From positions 25,462-89,461 of the forward strand of contig JAKQBN010000013.1 of the NCBI GenBank assembly GCA_029559475.1: DNA of 64,000 nucleotides. Direction: 5' to 3'. This DNA comes from a bacterium. Its GTDB lineage: Bacteria; UBA4055. Below the pieces are notes generated by a model. It made no database searches. It saw only the letters and a program-made list of their open reading frames with translations, and was not told the origin of the DNA. Of the stretch, positions 60,052 through 64,000 are shown in pieces. Each line of letters starts with the position of its first letter. Position 1 is the first letter of the stretch. Made by a program: the position numbers and the translations under genes.

Positions 60052-63000
60052 ATGTTGAAAAAAACTGTTTTGATGCTGATGTTAATATCAGCTGTCTGCA
60101 TAACACTGAACGCAGCCGAGAAATATGCGATCCTGATCGCTGGTGATTACACAGCCGCAAATGTGCCGGCAGATAAAAAGTGGAATGACGGACTCGGGAA
60201 TAATACCGAGTTCTGGAACGATCTTTATTTACAGTGGGAAATGCTGTACCAGAAAGGCTATAAAAAGGAAAATATTAAGGTTCTCTTTGCTCATGGAATT
60301 GATTTGTGGAATGTTGATGGCTTCCAATATATCGATCCTCGGTACCGCGCTTACAATGCTACAGGTAACATAGAAGATAGAATCGTTAATTATCCGGTTA
60401 CTACTACAGGATTAAATAGTGCGATTTCGGAAATATCCAGCACAAACGACGATTTTTTGTATGTCTGGGTGATGAGCCACGGTGGCGGTTCAACGCAGTC
60501 TAGTATAGGGTTCATAGGCACTGGAACACAACCGTCATTTTACGAAATGACTCCATCAGAATTTGCAGGAAAAATAAACGCAATCCCTGCATTTAAGAAA
60601 GAGATAGTGCTTTCATTAAATTATGCGCAGGGATTTAAGAATGTATTCACAGGTTCTAATGTTAGAGTTGAACTGTCCTCGACAAATACAAAAGCTCACC
60701 GTGCAGATGATAAAACAAAAATAGATACTTATTACCCATATCTGGAGAACGAATTGATTAACGGTAATATTTACTATCACGGGGAATTTAATTTTCATAA
60801 ATACTGCTCTTTAATGGGTCAGACTCAATATGGCTCGTCAATTTATCCGTCAGACGATACTTCGGGTCCATATCCTAATCCATTTAATATAGATATAGCT
60901 TCAACCGATGCTAATAATGACGGACAGTATAATTTTACTGAAAGTTACAATTGGATAGCTACACATCAATCCGATTTACTTAACAGTACATATACTGACT
61001 TTAAAGATAACGGTGAAGTCACGCCTTACTACACTTTTCCGATGGGAGATTATTCATCTTTAGATTACCCTACGCTTGTTTACAATTCTTTTGGATCTGC
61101 TATGGAGTATTTTGCATACCAGTATCCTACGAAAAAAGGTACTGTCGGGATAGCCGAAGATTTGAATATTGCTAATAATTTTTTTGATGTAAATCTGGGT
61201 TTGTATCCGAACAGCATAGCTACTATTTTAGACGATCACAAAATTGATGTTAATGAAGGTACATACAAAGCGGGAATCGTATTATCAAAAAATACTGTAC
61301 TGAAAGGTCAAAATAATAATCAGATCAGCCTATCCGGAGGTAGATTATCTTTGGATAATTCAATCGTAAAAGATATAAGAATAGATAATTACGCCGGATC
61401 CGTTTTTGTTGATAATTCATCGGAAATCAACAATGTTAAAACAACTCTCTTGAGCGGTAATATTGATTTTGAATATCCTACCGGAGTTAAATTATTACCG
61501 CAGGTGCTAAAACTTACAAATAATTCTGAATTAATGATAGAGCAAGGCAAGATACAGGGGAACTATAACACAGATAAACCTGATACAGTAAGCGTTACTG
61601 ACGGCAGCAGGTTGTCTATTGGCTATGAAGCAATATTTAACAGGATAATTCTTAAAATTGAACAATGGGGCATATATAATTATTCTAATAACGCAGTCTT
61701 TAACAACTCAGAGGTAAATGTAGCAAATTCAGGTCAGATCGTTTTCCCTTCTAACGGTACCTATACGCCAGCTGCTCCAATCTATGCATCGGCTGGCGGT
61801 CAATTATTAGTGGATGACAATGCTACACTAAACCTGAGTTCCGGTACTGTTGTAAACCTTCTTCCGGGCTCGCGTGTAACATTATCTGAAACCGCGATGC
61901 TGAATTCTGGAGGTTTTACTTTCCCTTCATCAACAGCTTTGCAGGTGGCAGATAAATCGAATATAAGCGGCAATCTCAGTTTCTCGGCAGGTTCTTCCTT
62001 CAAAACAGCCTGGCAGTCTGAAGTAAATCTAAAATCAGGCTCGATTGTAAAAATGAATCAGGCGAATTTATATGTTGATTACGGATCAACACTTGTAATC
62101 GAATTCGGAGCAAATTTAACTTTGTACGGTCCTATGAGAGTGATTATGTGCCCGGGATCAAAAATAATCAACCGCGGTATACTTTCAATCTCACCCGATG
62201 TTATATTTACGACAAATATTGATCCGACTAATCCTAATAAGTCACTTGATCCTTGGGACGGTGTTGTAAACGAGCCGGGGAGCTCATTTACAATTTCCGG
62301 TGCAGAATTCGAAAATGTGCAGACGGCAATAAACGGCGTTGGTTCCACTGTAAACATTAACAGATGTAAGTTTACTGACTGCACGAACGGAATAAATTTA
62401 TCAGCCTGCAGCAAGATTACAATAGCAAACAATATTTTTACAGGAAACGATAACGGTATAGCAGTTACTTTAATCCAATCAGATGGAAATGTAACTCACA
62501 ATACGATTACCGGATTTTACAAAGGAATTAACGTAATGTCTTGTTCGCCTACTCTTGTTCAGAATACTATAAGCGATTGCTATCTGAACGGGCTTTATGT
62601 GGCAGGAAACAACACCTATATGTCAATGGTAAACCCGATACAGATAGGCGGCACAATTAAAAGCGGAGATGAACTGGGAATTGATAATTCTGAGCTAAAT
62701 AATACGCTTCATAACAACGGGATCGACTATGTGCCTCCGCCGTTAATGTTCTCGAAAGCGTCTCAGATATATATGGTCTCCAACAGCAACATATATTTAG
62801 CAAAAGGATGGAACAACATATACAGCGATGCAAATCAGGTTCCCTGCATAAGAACAATAGGGCTTTTACCTGAAGGCGAACCGGTAAGAATGCAGCTTAT
62901 CTACGCACCGGAGAATTTCTGGGGTTACGGAACTGTAAATAATTCGTTATTCGCTCTCTCACTGCCTTATTACATTGACTATTCTTATAACCGCAGTTCT

Positions 63001-63804
63001 CCTTATGGAACTAACCCGGTTTACGCAAATGTTTCAGGAAATGAGAACGCTCAGAAATTATTGGGTAAGGCCTTCGGCTGTGAGCTTGACGGGAAGTATG
63101 ACAAAGCTATAAAGGAATACGAGAAAATAATCGATAAATATCCTGAAAGTACAGAGGCTATGGTAGCTTATGCAAAATTACCAGAAAATTATCAGATGTC
63201 TAAACTAAGTTTTGATCCTCTGCTTGCTGTATATGACAACAAGCTTGCGAATGAGAACTCGAACAAAAAATTCTTCAAAGAACTTAAAGTATCTTCACAT
63301 ATCAAAGCTAAGAATTATGATTCAGCGATTGCATTATCTGAGGAAATGAAGCTTGAAGCTGATACGGAAGAAGAACTGATCCTTTGCGACATTGATATCG
63401 CGATCGCGAATATGCTTAAAAACTCTAACAATAAATCAGGTAGTAAATTCGATCAGTCATCATTAAGCGAACTGCAGGATAAACTCAACGGAAGCAGAAG
63501 CAAAACTAATCCCTCGGATATAACTGAAGCTTCGTTACCTTTAGAATCGAAACTCTACCAGAACTACCCTAATCCGTTCAATCCTGTTACGCAGATCAAG
63601 TTTGATCTTGCTAAAACCACAGATGTTCAACTGAGCGTTTACAATGTAAGCGGCCAGATCGTGGCTGAACTCGCTGACGGAATCATGAATGCCGGAAGCC
63701 ATTCTGTTGAATTCGACGGCAGCAAATTAAATTCAGGTGTTTATTATTATACACTTGAAGCAAACGGTCAGAAATTAACAAGCAAGATGGTGCTTACGAA
63801 GTAA
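60052..63804 (+). CDS. Giant T9SS protein: inactive C13-like peptidase domain, beta-helix, TPR
   Basis: About 1250 aa from MLKKTVLMLMLISAVCITLNA (signal peptide); the track's 59941 start adds 37 residues read through the upstream hairpin, and GAGG precedes 60052. Residues ~20-330 follow the legumain/gingipain-like C13 fold: YAILIAGDYTAANV, FLYVWVMSHGGG with the catalytic His, and an EF-like ANNDGQYNFTESYN. The nucleophile block, normally 'EQCYSGGF', reads SLNYAQGF, so Cys is Asn. Residues ~350-960 are right-handed beta-helix rungs (CKFTDCTNGINLSACSKITI; NDNGIAVTLIQSDGNVTHNT). A short TPR-like part follows (YDKAIKEYEKIIDKYPES), then the T9SS module LYQNYPNPFNPVTQIKFDL. Probably a surface scaffold or binding protein. 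Confidence 0.82.
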   Translation: MLKKTVLMLMLISAVCITLNAAEKYAILIAGDYTAANVPADKKWNDGLGNNTEFWNDLYLQWEMLYQKGYKKENIKVLFAHGIDLWNVDGFQYIDPRYRAYNATGNIEDRIVNYPVTTTGLNSAISEISSTNDDFLYVWVMSHGGGSTQSSIGFIGTGTQPSFYEMTPSEFAGKINAIPAFKKEIVLSLNYAQGFKNVFTGSNVRVELSSTNTKAHRADDKTKIDTYYPYLENELINGNIYYHGEFNFHKYCSLMGQTQYGSSIYPSDDTSGPYPNPFNIDIASTDANNDGQYNFTESYNWIATHQSDLLNSTYTDFKDNGEVTPYYTFPMGDYSSLDYPTLVYNSFGSAMEYFAYQYPTKKGTVGIAEDLNIANNFFDVNLGLYPNSIATILDDHKIDVNEGTYKAGIVLSKNTVLKGQNNNQISLSGGRLSLDNSIVKDIRIDNYAGSVFVDNSSEINNVKTTLLSGNIDFEYPTGVKLLPQVLKLTNNSELMIEQGKIQGNYNTDKPDTVSVTDGSRLSIGYEAIFNRIILKIEQWGIYNYSNNAVFNNSEVNVANSGQIVFPSNGTYTPAAPIYASAGGQLLVDDNATLNLSSGTVVNLLPGSRVTLSETAMLNSGGFTFPSSTALQVADKSNISGNLSFSAGSSFKTAWQSEVNLKSGSIVKMNQANLYVDYGSTLVIEFGANLTLYGPMRVIMCPGSKIINRGILSISPDVIFTTNIDPTNPNKSLDPWDGVVNEPGSSFTISGAEFENVQTAINGVGSTVNINRCKFTDCTNGINLSACSKITIANNIFTGNDNGIAVTLIQSDGNVTHNTITGFYKGINVMSCSPTLVQNTISDCYLNGLYVAGNNTYMSMVNPIQIGGTIKSGDELGIDNSELNNTLHNNGIDYVPPPLMFSKASQIYMVSNSNIYLAKGWNNIYSDANQVPCIRTIGLLPEGEPVRMQLIYAPENFWGYGTVNNSLFALSLPYYIDYSYNRSSPYGTNPVYANVSGNENAQKLLGKAFGCELDGKYDKAIKEYEKIIDKYPESTEAMVAYAKLPENYQMSKLSFDPLLAVYDNKLANENSNKKFFKELKVSSHIKAKNYDSAIALSEEMKLEADTEEELILCDIDIAIANMLKNSNNKSGSKFDQSSLSELQDKLNGSRSKTNPSDITEASLPLESKLYQNYPNPFNPVTQIKFDLAKTTDVQLSVYNVSGQIVAELADGIMNAGSHSVEFDGSKLNSGVYYYTLEANGQKLTSKMVLTK

Positions 63805-63824
63805 TAATAGTCACTGACAGGCTC

Positions 63825-63857
63825 GGCAGGCAGTACTGCCTGCCGGGTTTGAGTTTT
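63825..63857 (+). terminator. Terminator of the giant T9SS gene
   Basis: A perfect 20-base palindrome GGCAGGCAGT/ACTGCCTGCC is followed by a T-rich stretch (GGGTTTGAGTTTT), 21 bases after the stop codon. Confidence 0.75.
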
Positions 63858-63978
63858 AGAAAAAGGAGTCAACTATTAATAAAATGAATTTTTAGAACCG
63901 CCCAAAACCCGTTCATTGACATAGTCAAGACAGTCCAAAAAAATCACGCTATTTCAAAGAGCATAAGACATTGATATT

Positions 63979-64000
63979 ATGGCTAAGCATTCGCAGGACA
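63979..64000 (+). CDS. Possible start of an IS3-type transposase gene, cut by the window edge
   Basis: The last 22 bases read MAKHSQD from an ATG. IS3-family OrfA proteins often begin 'M[AS]K[HY]S.[DE]FK'. Only seven residues are visible and there is no ribosome-binding site, so this is a hint. A TTGACA at 63916-63921 lies upstream with a poor -10. Nothing else is recognised in 63858-63978. Confidence 0.2.

Overview
The window is AT-rich, gene-dense bacterial chromosome. Six predicted exported proteins end in the type IX secretion (T9SS) C-terminal module (YPNPFN...T.I.F followed by LNSG[IV]Y[FY]), which points to the FCB superphylum. The best promoters are of the ordinary TTGACA-17-TATATT kind (tRNA-Leu, gdhA, rpsU) rather than the Bacteroidota TTG/TAnnTTTG kind. 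Together with a fermentative gene set this suggests an uncultured FCB lineage such as Delongbacteria or Cloacimonadota; that placement is inference. No CRISPR array, complete prophage or complete insertion sequence was seen.

Layout. 1-6.7 kb: gdhA (cut by the window edge), tRNA-Leu(TAG), and an operon of acyl-CoA carboxyltransferase, biotin carrier, U32 protein and radical SAM protein. 6.8-9.3 kb (minus): an ECF sigma cassette with two small membrane proteins, and a DUF4143-type ATPase. 9.5-12.3 kb: an exported ankyrin/metallo-beta-lactamase fusion and a GyrI-like fusion protein. 12.3-18.5 kb (minus): a T9SS cargo protein and an RND efflux pair. 18.5-23.8 kb: a cyclase-family protein, a DTW protein, and a minus-strand EamA/fumarase/malic enzyme operon. 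24.1-26.1 kb: ptb-buk. 26.2-27.5 kb (minus): gmhA and a hexapeptide acyltransferase. 27.6-32.7 kb: two tandem papain-like exported proteases. 32.8-41.3 kb: housekeeping genes (rpsU, cvpA, clpC, ogg, a parvulin, rnr). 41.6-46 kb: two more T9SS cargo proteins. 46.3-55.7 kb: DUF748, tricorn-like protease, PBP4-like carboxypeptidase and iron alcohol dehydrogenase. 55.7-64 kb: the accessory end of the window.

Metabolism. GDH, a biotin-dependent carboxyltransferase, class I fumarase, malic enzyme, Ptb/Buk and Fe-ADH fit an anaerobe that ferments amino acids or organic acids, with substrate-level ATP from butyryl-phosphate and reductant disposal to alcohol. The many T9SS-tagged proteases and adhesin-like proteins fit a life on particulate protein or polymers.

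The most unusual region is 55.7-63.8 kb. A TPR protein whose N-terminus looks like a retroviral-integrase-type transposase core without its catalytic residues is followed by a four-gene coupled run: a 59-aa secreted peptide (absent from the ORF track), a 114-aa protein, a 55-aa Cys/His peptide (also absent from the track), and a T9SS-exported sialidase-like protein. A giant T9SS protein follows; its C13 (legumain/gingipain-like) domain has Asn where the catalytic Cys should be. TPR protein plus exported peptide resembles RRNPP (Rap-Phr-like) signalling in layout only; function is not shown.
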